Assembly: GCA_039090855.1 (NCBI GenBank)
Contig: CM077011.1
Location: forward strand, 30,223,001 to 30,287,000
Direction of reading: 5' to 3'
DNA length: 64,000 bases
Source of the DNA: Macrothele yani
Lineage: Eukaryota > Arthropoda > Arachnida > Araneae > Macrothelidae
Shown in pieces: positions 31,987 through 43,275 of this stretch. The translations under genes and the position numbers were made by a program. How positions within the stretch are numbered: the first letter of the stretch is position 1; each line of letters begins with the position of its first letter. The notes under the pieces are model-generated. The model worked only from the letters and a program-made list of their open reading frames with translations. It had not been told where the DNA came from and did not search any database.

Positions 31987-33518
31987 TTTCTTCACAGTTA
32001 ATAAAATGATTCTGGGAAATGTAAGCCTTCTTGGAAGTTGGTCTGGAGGATGCATATTAAATACCAACAGGAACCTTTAGTGCTATGGACAGGACAGTCC
32101 TATTAAAATAAAAATTAAAATAATACAAGTAAAATCACAAAAAAGTTTATAATTTGATTAAAAAATTATATAAAAAAATATATAAAAAGTAAACTAGGTA
32201 TTCTCTCTCTAAATAGCTATCCTAAAAATGGTAAAACTTACGTAAAATAAATAGGTTACTGGTGTGTCTGTAGAAGTGCACTAAGGTATTTAAATACATG
32301 TAAACATTATTAAATACACTACAAGTGTGTTTGGTAATAATTTTCGTGTATTCTGGAGAGTTATTCTACTCTTTCTGGACAAGCAGGTCTTCATTCTAAG
32401 TTTTGTAATTTTTCTTGAAGGATTTTCGCGCGTTGCGTCATTTTATGCGGGGCACACATGGGACCTTTCCCCTCCTACTTGGAAGCTGCTGTAGACGATG
32501 GTCGGCCATTTTATGTCATTTTGGTGAAGGACACAGCATTGTGAGTAAGCTCTTGCCTTTGTTCTTGTGCAATTTTTCTATCTTGTTTTAACTGTGTTAG
32601 TTAAAAGCGAAAAATATATTTTTCTTATTCGGCATTGGTGCAAATTGTTTTTCTAACCTTTTGAGTTTTTTCTTTCACTTAATTTTGGAAATTGTGCGCG
32701 TTTTTGTGCACTTTGTTTGAGCAGTTTGCTGTTTACTCGAACTAGTGGTCATCGTTGTTTTGTCGTATTTGGTTGGTGCAAAATTTCACCCTTTATATAC
32801 ATTTAAAGCACTCCTGGAATATTTTGTAAATATTGCAACTATTTTTTTACTTTATGTATTTTTTCCAAAGCATTCTTTCATTTTTTTGTTCATGTGACTT
32901 TCGTTTTCGTGAAAGCTGTATGTACAAAAGTTCCTTTTTACTTGCATGTCTCTGCTGTATTTTTGATTCTTTGATTTTTATTTTTATTGTATTTTCGGAA
33001 ATGCTTTCTCACCCCAAGGAATGACATTATTTTAGTGCTTTTAGTACTTTGTTTCACGTTTGGAACTTCTCTTTGGGGGTACGGTTGCTCAACCACGTGC
33101 TTGAACTGATTTCTTTTTAATGGTTTGCTCAAACCTTCTCACAACTTGTGAGTCTTTTTGAAAACGTTATTCTGTTTTTTGTGACAGATGAGAGTATGGA
33201 TTGGGCCAGGAAAGTTATAGATGTATGCAAAAAATTATTTTTTCCGCACCATTGAAGGCGGTTTTGTTAATTAAAAATTATTGTGGGATTTATACTTGCT
33301 TTGCAGAAACCCATTTCCAACTACCCCTTTGTGGAAGTGAGAAAATGCAGAGTTTTGCTGGTCCTTGATAAAGCCAAGACTCGGCATTCTCGACACTTTC
33401 TGCATTCTGGTTTTGCTATTATTTTATTTTTTACTCATGAGTGTTGGGTTTTGAGGTTTAATTTGTAGTTTTTGTCCTTGTTAAATAATAATTTTTTGTT
33501 TCAGTCTCTGCTTTGTAG
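31987..33518. other. Unannotated T-rich stretch
   Basis: Long T-rich tracts on the plus strand. Small frames at 32833-33024 and 33283-33468 show no domain. I recognise no gene. Confidence 0.4.
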
Positions 33519-33567
33519 TTTATATATATATATATATATATATCATCATCATCATCATCATCATCAT
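33519..33567. repeat. (TA)n plus (ATC)n tail of RTE-4
   Basis: About 12 TA units (33519-33542) followed by eight ATC units. The ATC part is the inverse of the RTE 3' tail. The TA part flanks RTE-4 on both sides and is its likely target. Confidence 0.9.
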
Positions 33568-34684
33568 TGTCAACCATTATCAATCCACTGCTGGACGAAG
33601 GTCTCCCCAAGTTTCCTCCACAACGGTCTGTCTTGTGCCAGTCTCCTCCATGTCACTCCCGCATACTTTCGAATTTCATCCACCCATCACCCATGTGGTC
33701 TTCTTCTGGGTCTTTTCCTGTCCCTTGGAATCTAATCTAAAATTTCGGCTGTCCATCGATGGTCTGTTCTTCTGGCAGTATGTCCAGCACATTGCCATTT
33801 CAGGGATTTAACTCTGATCATGATGTCTTCCACTCTTGTCATTTTTCGGATCCACGTGTTCCTCTTCTTATCTCTCCTGGTTACACCAAGCATGCACCTC
33901 TCCATGCTATTTTGAGTTGTTTGCAGCCTTTGTATGTCTCTTTTAGCTAAGGTCCACGTCTCTGCACCATACGTAAGCACTGGAAGGATGCATTGATCAA
34001 ACACTTTTCTTTTAAGACATAATGGCATATTGCTCTTGAAAATTATGCTGTTTCTTCCAAAAGCTCTCCAGGCAAGTTTTGTACGCCGATTAATTTCTTC
34101 ACCAATGTGACCCTCACTTGATATCTGCTGTCCAAGATAAACGTACGTGTCTGTTATCTCCAGCTTTTTCTCCATCAATCGATAAATCTTCATTTCTTGT
34201 AAAAGCATTGTACATCACTTTTGTCTTCTGAAAGTTCATTTTTAATCCCACTTCTTTACTCTTGTCAGCAAGTTCCTGGATCATACTCTGTAGCTCTGAT
34301 GGGGTAGTTGCAAAAATGACTATGTCATCAGCAAAACGAAGGTGGGTTAGATAATCTCCATTAATCTTTATCCCTTTGTTTTCCCAGTTCAGTGATTGAA
34401 AGACATTTTCCAATGTGGCATTAAAGAGCTTCGGAGATATGGTGTCACCTTGTCTCACTCCTTTTCCAATTTTTATGTGTGTTGTATTTTTAAACAGCCG
34501 AATCTTTGCACTTGCATTTTCATAGATGTTATTAATAATATTAGTGTATGCATCTTCAATACCGCAGGATTTCAGAGCCATTGCAACTGCTGATGGTTTC
34601 GCCGAATCAAAGGCTTTTTCATAATCGATAAAAGCCATGCACAATGGAAGTTCATATTCCCTCGCTCTTTCAATTAGTTCTCTC
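33543..34684 (-). pseudogene. RTE copy, 5'-truncated (RTE-4)
   Basis: The minus strand matches RTE-2 from about its position 29235 (ELIEREREY region) to the 3' end. Large open pieces are 34644-34114 (AFIDYEKAFDS to the FADDIVIF box) and 34208-33732 (LGQQISSEGH to WTAEILD), joined by one frameshift near 34170. It is bounded by TA repeats at both ends, consistent with insertion in an AT microsatellite. Confidence 0.92.
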
Positions 34685-34763
34685 TATATATATATATTAT
34701 AATATGTGCAATTTTAAGTTACTAAAAATAGTGCATAAGACGGAATTATTTGCTTCTTGAGTA
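34685..34763 (+). repeat. Outer end of Penelope-like arm 2
   Basis: TATTATAATATGTGCAATTT through GCATAAGACGGAATTATTTG matches the inverse of 25922-26000. It continues arm 2 across the 27141-34684 block. Confidence 0.8.
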
Positions 34764-35971
34764 ACAACAGCACGAAGTTTGTATTCTTACAGCATCGAAG
34801 ATACTTGGGATTTACTTTACGGAAAAGGTGCATAGCATCAAAATAAAAACATACGTTTTGGCTTCACGTGAAAACCGTTTTACATACTTGGGGATTTTTT
34901 TATTATTATTGCATTACATAAGATTCTAATCTTTTAATTCGACCCTAGTTCACACTAAAAAAGCATTTTCTGTAGGAGAGACATTTTGTTTGGAGTCCTT
35001 CGTATACACGCGCAAACCCACCAAGTCTTCCTTCCCAGCAAAGGGCGGAATTCTAAGCGAGGAAACACTGTTCACAGAACGCTGCGCGCTTCCCCTGACG
35101 AGTCTGTCATACAAACAAGAAAGATTGAGTATCTTGTCTATTAGGCTTTCTGGTAACTGGTTTTGCAGAGTGCAAATGAAGGAGAAGGTATCCTTTACGT
35201 TTTATTTTGAAGAAAGTAATTGCGGGCTCAAGAGATCTATTCATTAGTAGAAGATCTAAGTAGCAATTATGTGGAGGTGAAATCATACGCCACATACGCG
35301 AAAGGTGCACTTTCTTCAACATTTGTCTGCTTGAAGAGGGGAAGCTCGGGGGAAGTACCGAACCGAGAGTCCAGTTAGGTGGGGGGCTGGTAAGAGGAGA
35401 GAGATACGGAATCCCGCTCAACATTGCAAATGGGGAGGATTGTTCTTCGCTTGCACTTTGGTTCACGGTAAGCACCTCAGGTCACAGAACTGTAAACACA
35501 CAAAGACCCATAATCAATGTTGGTTACACTATTAATTAGTTCTTGCGTCGTCGCGGCTTTGCTGCCTGAGAGTGAGCGCACTTGAAAGTTCAGTAAAAAT
35601 GCGACTGAGGTCAAACAACTTGACCTTTGCAGCCACATTTTTGCCCTTAGGCCATTGTGGACGATAAAATTTTATCACCAATCTAAAAACAATCAGCCAA
35701 CAAGGGAAAAAAGTCAGGCATTTGAACATGTGGCAGCTCCTCGTATAGAAAATGCCTGCATAACCGCAGTTTTTTAAAGATTATAGTGGTAAAAATAAAA
35801 AAAAAATTAAGTTACCCCTAAGATTACAACTTAGGCTGTTAGACCTGCTATTATAACTGCTGATTTTGAAGGAGGTTTCTTCTCATTCTGCTCTTAAGAT
35901 ATCCGACTACGTTCGTGGCAGTTTTTCTGAAATAAAAAAATAAAAAAATGCGCGAATTAGTATTTCGATTA
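34764..35971. other. Unannotated stretch
   Basis: Small frames on both strands (for example the minus strand at 35107-35475) without recognisable domains. Confidence 0.4.
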
Positions 35972-36047
35972 TACAGGGTGTCCATAAAGTCTTTCCATAT
36001 TGCAAAAATTAATATAAAAAATGTATTACAGGTATAAGAAAGGGATT

Positions 36048-36261
36048 TTTTTTGGTTCGAGGTTTAGCAATTACCATGAGCAACTCAATGGGCTATAAGC
36101 AATCGCTCGTCCCTAATTTAGGGCCACTGGTTTCAGAGAAGGGGGAGAGCCAGCGCCGTAAGACAAACGCAACATCCATGCCTCACCGGGATTCGAACTC
36201 GGGCCCATCTCGGACGAACTATCTGAAGCCATCGCTTAGACCACTGCGCCACCAGGACGGC
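36048..36261 (-). mobile_element. SINE family 1, copy 6
   Basis: Complete minus copy flanked by an exact 11-bp duplication AGAAAGGGATT (36037-36047 and 36262-36272). Confidence 0.95.
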
Positions 36262-36279
36262 AGAAAGGGATTGCACCAA

Positions 36280-37357
36280 AATGATGGTGCACAAGTAAAG
36301 TTTTTTCCAGTGTCGGTACACCTCCACATGGGCGCCATTTGTGGACCGGAGGACATCTAAGCGATATTCGATTTCACTGCCATGTCTTGTTTAACATCTC
36401 AGTAGAGACAGAACCAAAGACGTCCGTTGTTCTGAACGTCTCGACATCCGAAACACTGCTACAGTAAACTTGGTTTTTCACATAACCCGCAGGAAAACGT
36501 CTAGAGTGGTTATGTCGGGCGATCAAAGCGGCCATGTCATGAGACCGTCGTGGCCAATCCACCTGTCCGAAAATGTGGCATTCAGGAACTCACGAACCAT
36601 TATTGACCAATGTGGTAGGGCACCGTCTTGTTGGAAAACAACCGAAGGTTGGAGTGCATGAAACTGAGGTGCTACAAAAAGTTCCAGCATGTCCAGGTAC
36701 ACGTTACATATTACCGTGGGCCCTGTAAAAAAGAAGTGCCCGATGATTTGGTCATGCATCATGCGGCACCATATGTTCACTTACGCGCTAATCCTCTGTT
36801 GTTTGATGACATAACGGGGATTCTCTCATCCTAGCGTGATGTCAGATGCTGACTGCAAAAGAAAAACGCGTATAGAGCCGTGAATTGTTGGCCAATGTGG
36901 TGTAAGGCTAACACGCTCGGCTGGATATCGAGATATTCGGGATTCGATTCCCCGACGGCGGCCGAATAACAATTTTTCGGTAGCTGTACGTTGCTTAACT
37001 TGGAAAAAGCGATGGATTTATTTATTCTACTGACGGTATTTAGATAATTTTCATCAGAGATAAAGATGTTTGTATAACATTTGTTAACCGTAGCACGGGG
37101 AATCCCAGCTTCCAGTGAAGCACGACGAATGGATATCCTGGGGCTTCGCAGAAATGTCTCCGAAACATTGGTCGGCCCGCTCGGGGGAAATCGCCAACAC
37201 TACCCGTCGCTTTAAACTTTTCACGCCAAGCTTTTATGGTTTTTTGGTTCGGTGGTGATCGTCTGTACTCTTTTCTGAACAGACGCTGTACAGTAACTGC
37301 CGATTTGGTTTCACAGAACTACAATACGCACGCCGCTTTTTCTTGCGTAGAAGCCAT
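36280..37357 (-). pseudogene. mariner-like transposase (DUF4817-type N-terminus), broken
   Basis: The minus strand starts at 37357 with MASTQEKAACVL, followed by a stop and then SAVTVQRLFRKEYRRSPPNQ and KTIKAWREKFKATGSV. This is the N-terminal DNA-binding domain seen in many arthropod mariner-like transposases. The reading is interrupted by the SINE at 36838-37065. It resumes with VVFQQDGALPHWSIMVREFL (second Asp) and DRWIGHDG..WPLRSPDITTLDVFL (third Asp). Stops and indels make it inactive. About half of the catalytic core, including the first Asp, is not recognisable. Confidence 0.85.
36838..37065 (+). mobile_element. SINE family 3, copy in mariner
   Basis: TGATGTCAGATGCTGAC, then GTGAATTGTTGGCCAATGTG, CGGCTGGATATCGAGA, box B-like GGATTCGATTCCC, and AATAACAATTTTTCGGTAGC. 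These follow the order of copies at 22425-23250. Edges are approximate. Confidence 0.8.
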
Positions 37358-37522
37358 TATCGACGAAATCCTCCTCTTATTCAGCAGTAGCGCTCACCTA
37401 AAGAACAGAAGAAAAACTTTATGGGTGCGGCTATATTATGTTGCCAATTATTTTATTTTAATTTACATAGACTTTTTATATTAAATTTTGTAATGTAGGA
37501 AAGACTTTATGGACACCCTATA

Positions 37523-37932
37523 CTTTTAGGAAAGTTAACACACAAAAACACATAAACTACATATATAAACAGAAATTATATCGATGCAGATTTTCAAGAA
37601 ATTGGGAAATTTTTGAAACAATTTAAAGAAATTTGTCTTTTGCGGTAAACGCTCGAGTTATAAAAAAGTTACGGATATACTATGATAGCCATTTTTCATC
37701 AGTATATGTGTATGATTATTATCTATACAATGAACTAAAAGTTGAGTGATATTCTCAAACACTGCTGAGGTACAGTCGTACATTTATGCATTGGTGTGAA
37801 TTTTGGATAAATTTCTTCACCATTTTGAGTGTAATAGCTATAACTTAACTTATATACAGCAAAACCTTTAGTTCAACATTATAAAAAACGTGTACGTAGT
37901 GTTGTCAGTTTGTTGACATACCTTTTTCATCT
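37523..37932. other. Unannotated AT-rich stretch
   Basis: Nothing recognised. Confidence 0.4.
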
Positions 37933-38068
37933 ACTGGTTCCAGGGAAAGGTGAGAGCCAGCCCCGTAAGACAAACACAACACCCATGCCTCACCGGGATT
38001 CGAACCCAGACTCTTCTTGGACGAATGATCATAAGCCAGCGTTTAGACTACTGAGCCACCGGGGCGGC
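37933..38068 (-). mobile_element. SINE family 1, copy 7, lacking its 3' part
   Basis: The minus head with GGGATTCGAACCC and CCGGGGCGGC is present. The copy stops at ACTGGTTCC, so the 3' third and A tail are missing. Confidence 0.88.
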
Positions 38069-38562
38069 AAATTTCATTCTTCAAAAAACGCGTTTGAATT
38101 TTCTTTTGAACGATACATTACTTCCACGAATTCCCTTTTTCGTTTTGGCAACTCTGACAGCAGATAAAAGAACAAAGTGCCGCGCCGGTCGCGTATTGAT
38201 CTAAGCAATGGTTTTCGTCCGAGATGGGTCCTGGTTCGAATCTCGGCGAAGCATGGATATTGTGCTTTTCTTACGGCATTGGCTCTCTCCGTTCCGTGGA
38301 ACCAGTGCCTCTAAATCAGGGACGAGCAATTGTTTATAGCTAGGCCCGTCCCTATAGGCATTAGGCAAGTCAGGGTACGCCAGAGGGAGGCCCAAAACGT
38401 TTAAAGAAAATGGTCGGATTCAGTTCTGTTGTATTTCGGTATTCAGGAGGTCAGAATTTAAAATGTTTGCATGTCTTGCAGTCTAGATCTGATACATGTG
38501 CACTCTTGAGAAGTATTTGCAATTTTAAATTTATATGATTCATCATCATTTGGTATGACATA

Positions 38563-39980
38563 CACTGACGGAAAAAAATCCCAACACCAAGAAGGCTGTG
38601 TGTTAGATAAACGACAGTTGGTAGGCGGTAAGAGTACATCTGTAAGATGACGTCTATGCAAATTTCGCGCTCGGCACATACGTGTGGCGCTGGTAGCGCC
38701 CTCGGAACATGCAAAGCAGGTTTGCTGTAAATACGCGCTGTAACGTTCGTGAGCGTTAGTTATCGTTGAGATTCGACGTAGGGTGTTGAAGTTAGTCAAG
38801 AATACCTTTAAGAAGACGAAGTAGCCATTATCAACAGCTCACGGAGTTTGAACGAGGTCGTGTAATAGGGCTACGAGAAGGTGGATTTTCTTTCCGCAAT
38901 ATTGCAGAACGACTTGGCAGGAATGTAGGCACTGAGCATGATTGTTGACAGCGGTGGTGAAGGGAAGGTACTGCCTCAAGAAGACCGGGTTCCGGCCGGC
39001 CACGTGGCACTACTGAGAGGGAAGACCGCCGTGTACGGGGTATGGCTGTGGCGCATCGTACCGCGTCTGCGGCAGCAATTCGAGCTGCAGTTGCCACCAC
39101 AGTGACACAACGAACTGTTACAAATCGTTTACTTGAAGGACAGCTCCGAGCCAGACGCCCTGTAGCGTGCATTCCACTTACTCCAAACCACTGCCGTTTG
39201 CGACGTCAGTGGTGTCAAGCTAGAGCTCATTGGAGAACGGAGTGGAGATCTGTTGTGTTTTCTGATGAAAGCCGGTTCTGCCTGGGTGCCAGTGATGGCC
39301 GTGTGTTGGTTAGAAGGAGGCCAGGTGAGCGCCTGCAACCAACCTGTCTGCGGCCGAGACACACTGGACCTACACCTGGAGTTATGGTCTAGGGAGCAAT
39401 TTCCTATGACAGCAGGAGCACTCTCGTGCACGCACCCTGACGGCACAGTTATACGTCGGTCTGGTGATTCAACCTCTTGCGCTGCCATTCATGAACAGCA
39501 TTCCAGGGGGTGTTTTCAAACAGGATAACGCTCGCCCGCATACCGCTGTTGTAACCCAACATGCTCTACAGAGTGTCGACATGTTGCCGTGGCCTGCTAG
39601 ATCACCAGATCTTTCACCAATCGAGCACGTATGGGACATCATTGGACGACAACTCCAGTGTCACCCCCAACCAGCATTAACCGTCCCTGTATTGACGGAG
39701 CAAGTGCAACAGGCATGGAATTCCATCCCACAAACTGACATCCAGCACCTGTACGACACAATGCATGAACGTTTGCGTGCTTGCTTTCAACATTCTGGCG
39801 GTTACGCCGGTTATTAATGTACCAGCATTTCACATTTAAAATGGCTCTTCTCGCGCTTACAAAAAGCTGTGATCTTGAAACCTTAATCGATTGAATATGT
39901 TACCTATACAAATGTATTGCCGCCATTTCATTCCTCTACAACTATTTTTTCGTGGTGTTGAGATTTTTTTTCCGTCAGTG
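38563..39980 (+). mobile_element. Tc1-like transposon, 1418 bp, nested in hAT
   Basis: Inverted ends CACTGACGGAAAAAAATC (left) and the inverse of CACTGACGGAAAAAAAATCT (right). Both continue CAACACCA. TA flanks are at 38561-38562 and 39981-39982. Confidence 0.95.
38802..39817 (+). pseudogene. Tc1-like transposase, nearly full length
   Basis: The frame begins at an ATA (38802; likely once ATG) with SHYQQLTEFERGRVIGLREG (HTH). It passes through RTASAAAIRAAVATTVTQRT and WRSVVFSDESRFCL (first Asp). It shifts frame between 39392 and 39470, then reads GVFKQDNARPHTA (second Asp) and WPARSPDLSPIEHVWD (Glu). It ends GGYAGY-TAA at 39817. Only 32 residues lie between the second Asp and the Glu, rather than the 34 of classical Tc1. 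Two early stops (after EHDC and QRW) and the frameshift inactivate it. Confidence 0.92.
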
Positions 39981-40119
39981 TATTAAGCAGTATGAAATAT
40001 GTAGATCCAATGAGTAAGCAATTACAATTCATAAACTTTGACAGACTGCTATTACGTCACTTTCAGGTGTATTGAAGTTTTTAAAGTTTATCGGAAAAAT
40101 GGATTTGCTAAAGCAAAGT

Positions 40120-40711
40120 TTGCACCATGCGAGTTTTCAGCTATCTTAGAAATAACTCCGGAATTTCCCAGAGAAGAACAAGTTCGAAGAACAACAAAGA
40201 AGAAAGCAATATGAATACAAAAGTAAACACCGCTCCATAATCCAGAAAAAAAAATCGACTTTTTCAACGCAGTTATAGACGCAGCTATAAATTCAATACG
40301 AGATCGTTTTGAAAAAATGGAACATCATGGTTCACATTTTAAATTTTTGTATGAAATTAGCTCCTTAGTTAACTGGACGTCCGGAACACTCTTAGAGCAT
40401 TGCGAAGATTTGGAAATTATTCTCACGGCGAATGATACATTTGATCTTGATGGAGTGGAAGTTTTTGAAGAATTAAAATAGTTGTGTCGAATTGTTGAAC
40501 AAAAATCTCGACAACAAGATGCGCTAAAACTAACTTATGACCGCAAGTTATCCAAACACAGAAACTTCGTTGTGTATTCTTTTGACAATACCAGTAACCG
40601 TTGCCAGTACCGAAAGGAGTTTTTCTAAGTTAAAGCTTATAAAGAACCATCTAAAATCAACTGTGACTGTAGAAAGACTAGTAGGACTTTTTATTTTATC
40701 AATTGAATCCT
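40120..40711 (+). pseudogene. hAT transposase C-terminal relic
   Basis: Broken frames read FNAVIDAAINSIRDRFEKME, then SLVNWTSGTLLEHCEDLEII and, after a shift, LTIPVTVASTERSFSKLKLI with ERLVGLFILSIES-stop. The last is the hAT dimerisation motif of ZMYM1-like transposases. The N-terminal and catalytic parts are not visible. Confidence 0.85.
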
Positions 40712-41055
40712 AAATGACTTATAGTCTCAGTTTGGAAGATGTTGTAAAAGATTTTGGAGAAAAAACAAACAAGAAAGTAGATTTTCAATTATTTTTACAA
40801 GCCTTTGTAACGCAATAGTTCAACAATAAAATTATATTTAAATTAAAAGCAGGTTTTATTTGTTTTTCGCAAGTATTTTGGAATGCAACAGTTTAATAAT
40901 AAAATTACATTAATACACAGTTACTTTTCTATTACTTATTCGATAAGGGAGGCACTGCATTTTTTGCCTCAGGGCGGCAGAACTTCTAGGGACGGGCCTG
41001 CTAACAGCTCACTGAGTTGCTCAAGGTAGTTATTAAATACCCAAATAAAAAAAAA

Positions 41056-41413
41056 CTACGTGGGAGAATCGAAAGTGCGGAGAGCGTAGAGATTGTACAC
41101 ATCGTAGTGAGCTGGCTGGTATGATTGTCATTGCCATCTTGGTGCTACGAAATTTCGCAGATTATAAGCATGAGCTGTAGCAGAAACTTAATATTTTTTA
41201 CCTCTTACAAAAGTGTGACTTCACCAGGTGGATTAAAATAACGTGTTTGGACTCGTTGCTTAAGTTACTCATTCTTATAAACACTGTCCCTTTTTTATTT
41301 TTAAATTGACTACATTATTTGTTCAACAAGTAATTAGCTAAAGATAACAACTTCAAAACATTAAATCACCTTCCAAATATTTACTACCAAGGAGAAGCAA
41401 CAGGCCTATGGAG
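41056..41413. other. Unannotated stretch
   Basis: Nothing recognised. Confidence 0.4.
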
Positions 41414-41423
41414 ATTGAAAATA

Positions 41424-41657
41424 TATTTTTTTTTTTGGGGTTGGAGGTTTAACGACCTCTGTGAGCAACTCAATGGGCTATAAGCATATAAGCAGTCGCC
41501 CGTCCCTAATTTAGGGTCACTATGGTTCCAGGGAAGGGAAAGAGCCAGTGCCGTAAGACAAACACAACATCCATGCCTCACCGGGATTCGAACCCGGACC
41601 CCGTTCGGACGAATGAGCAGAGGCCATCGCTTAGACCACTGCGCCACCGGGGCGGCA
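41424..41657 (-). mobile_element. SINE family 1, copy 9
   Basis: Complete minus copy with the duplication ATTGAAAATA (41414-41423 and 41658-41667). Confidence 0.93.
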
Positions 41658-41741
41658 ATTGAAAATAATAATAATACTGATAATAAAGCAAATATTTTTC
41701 GAGGTATACGAGGTGAGACAATTTAATTCCTGGAACGAGGT

Positions 41742-42035
41742 GTCGCCCTTGTAGCGATGCGGGCAGAATCACGTGTCTATACGTGTCTGCACATGTTTCA
41801 AGTAATGCATGCGTTAACCGCAAACCATCAGAGCCGTTCGTGAGAGACCAGTTGCGAAAGCAATGCAAGTTTGTGTGTGAATGAACTGTCGCGTAGTGTC
41901 GCCCCTGTGGCAATACGGGAAGAGTCACGTATCTATGCGTGTCTCGCCATGTTTCAAGTAGTGCATGCGTTAACTGTAGACCCGCGCATCCATTGTGAGT
42001 GGATGCGAAAGCAATGCAAGTCTTTGTGTTATTTT
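41742..42035 (+). repeat. Direct duplication of a ~155-bp mariner leader
   Basis: Two adjacent units share GTGTCGCCC(T/C)TGT, CATGTTTCAAGTA(A/G)TGCATG, CGTTAAC and GCGAAAGCAATGCAAGT. They precede a mariner coding start at 42047. Confidence 0.8.
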
Positions 42036-42046
42036 TGATGTAAAAA

Positions 42047-42164
42047 TGACTGATTGAAATTTAGAGCAGCGTATTAACGTCAATTTATGTGTGAAGAAGT
42101 GCTACTAAAGCCCCAGAGCTATTGAAAGTGGCGTTTGGTGAGGATGCTATGAAAAAGGCAGGAG
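42047..42164 (+). pseudogene. mariner transposase N-terminal fragment
   Basis: ATGACTGAT then a stop, continuing NLEQRINVNLCVKKCY and KAPELLKVAFGEDAMKKAG. This matches the N-terminal HTH of mariner transposases. It is cut at 42164 by the next element. Confidence 0.7.
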
Positions 42165-42801
42165 CAGGGCGGATTCGGGCCTTAATGGAGCCCTTGGCTA
42201 GAGCGGGTCCGCAAAAAGCTTATGATGTGGAATCTTTATGTAGTCCGTTAAAAAACACGAAACTGTAGTAATATGCTTGTGATCATTAATACGTAGTGCA
42301 TTCTTAAAACTACTAAATTATCTGCAGAGTTTTCATAATAAATTACTGTATTTGTCATTGTTCTTATATGAACACGAGTTAAAAGCTTAAGATTCCTAGA
42401 TTTTGTTTTGAATTTTCTAATGATTTGTCATTGTGTACCTATTCTTAGAGCACTTTTTTTTTGTTATGCAATGTGAAATCACACTGGACTTCGACCATTA
42501 ACGGTTCCAAGTGCAAATTGGGAGGTGTGGGTTAATGGTAGTGAAAAAGCTGAAACTGTTTTACCGACCCTGCTGTACATACTAACATGAAACCAATAAC
42601 CCTTGGTGAGTCACTGTTTTGAAATCTGTTCGTCTTCCAGCAGCTTTTTCTGACCACCTGGAAATCACACAAGAGACAAAAGTAAAACTATTTTAGGAAT
42701 CTCTCTCTCTCTCTCTCTCTTTCTTTTATTTGCCCAGGCATGCCTCCTGGGCCCTTGGTAATGATGGGGCCTTAGGCTATAGCCCCTCTTAATTGGTCCT
42801 G
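42165..42801. mobile_element. Non-autonomous hAT-like element
   Basis: The left end CAGGGCGGATTCGGGCCTTA and the right end, the inverse of CAGGACCAATTAAGAGGGGC, fit the CAGGG(C/G)CGGATTAAG type. Flanks GGCAGGAG (42157-42164) and GTCAAGAG (42802-42809) agree at 6 of 8 positions. A CT microsatellite lies at about 42703-42722. Confidence 0.6.
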
Positions 42802-43116
42802 GTCAAGAGTCTCTGAGTAGAGTTGGAAAAGGGTCAAAAACTTTGGATCCGGACCCGACCCGGATCTGTAATTGACCCGGACCGGACCGGACCCGGAAAT
42901 ATCTGCTTTGAACTATAATTTATATCGTTCAAAAAAGTCCCTCCGCAGTGGATGTCTTAGGTTATATGGAAATCAAACAAATATACAAGGTGTCCCAATC
43001 GCTACCGAACCCGGCGTTTCTTTAAAAATATTAACACTAATGAAGTTATTCCAACGAAATTGCAGTGGACTTACCTTATTTCGAGCAAAATGTGATGACA
43101 TCACAACATGCGCTGG

Positions 43117-43275
43117 TTAGTTAGTTAGTTAGTTAGTTAATTGATTTTAGTGGCGCAAGGGCCAGGTTTGGCCAAAGAGCGCCAGACACAGAACAATCAG
43201 TTAAAGATATTTAAAAGCGGGGTGAAATGATTAAGAGCAGACAGGCTTGGCAAAAGTTAGAATAGAGAATGATAA
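43117..43275 (-). mobile_element. SINE-4 with (CTAA)n tail and 14-bp TSD
   Basis: 159 bp beginning with (TTAG)n, then TGGCGCAAGGGCCAGG and AAAGAGCGCCA. It is flanked by the exact direct repeat ACAACATGCGCTGG (43103-43116 and 43276-43289). The repeat tail at the left implies minus orientation. It fits a LINE-mobilised element. Confidence 0.85.

Larger units (their letters stand above)
35974..37520 (-). mobile_element. mariner-like element (DDxD), holding two SINEs
   Basis: Ends CAGGGTGTCCATAAAGTCTT and the inverse of TAGGGTGTCCATAAAGTCTT, with TA at 35972-35973 and 37521-37522. A transposase relic lies on the minus strand. SINE family 1 (36048-36261) and SINE family 3 (36838-37065) were inserted later. 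Confidence 0.9.
38341..41000 (+). mobile_element. hAT element inside a SINE, itself split by Tc1
   Basis: Ends TAGGCCCGTCCCTA and the inverse of CAGGCCCGTCCCTA. Flanks TTTATAGC and CTAACAGC are a decayed 8-bp duplication (5 of 8). A hAT C-terminal transposase relic is present at 40120-40711. The Tc1 at 38563-39980 was inserted later. Confidence 0.82.
38179..41055 (+). mobile_element. SINE family 1, copy 8, split by a hAT element
   Basis: Left part 38179-38340 (head, GGTTCGAATCTCGGCG, body to TTTATAGC). Right part 41001-41055 (CACTGAGTTGCTCAAGGTAG to the A tail). The parts rejoin at the point where the hAT element lies. Confidence 0.85.

Noticed and set aside
42803..42840. Continuation of the mariner fragment after 42801 (VSE-stop-SWKR)
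   Set aside because: Too short. The same bases fit the end of the GACCCG-rich element, so the similarity may be chance.
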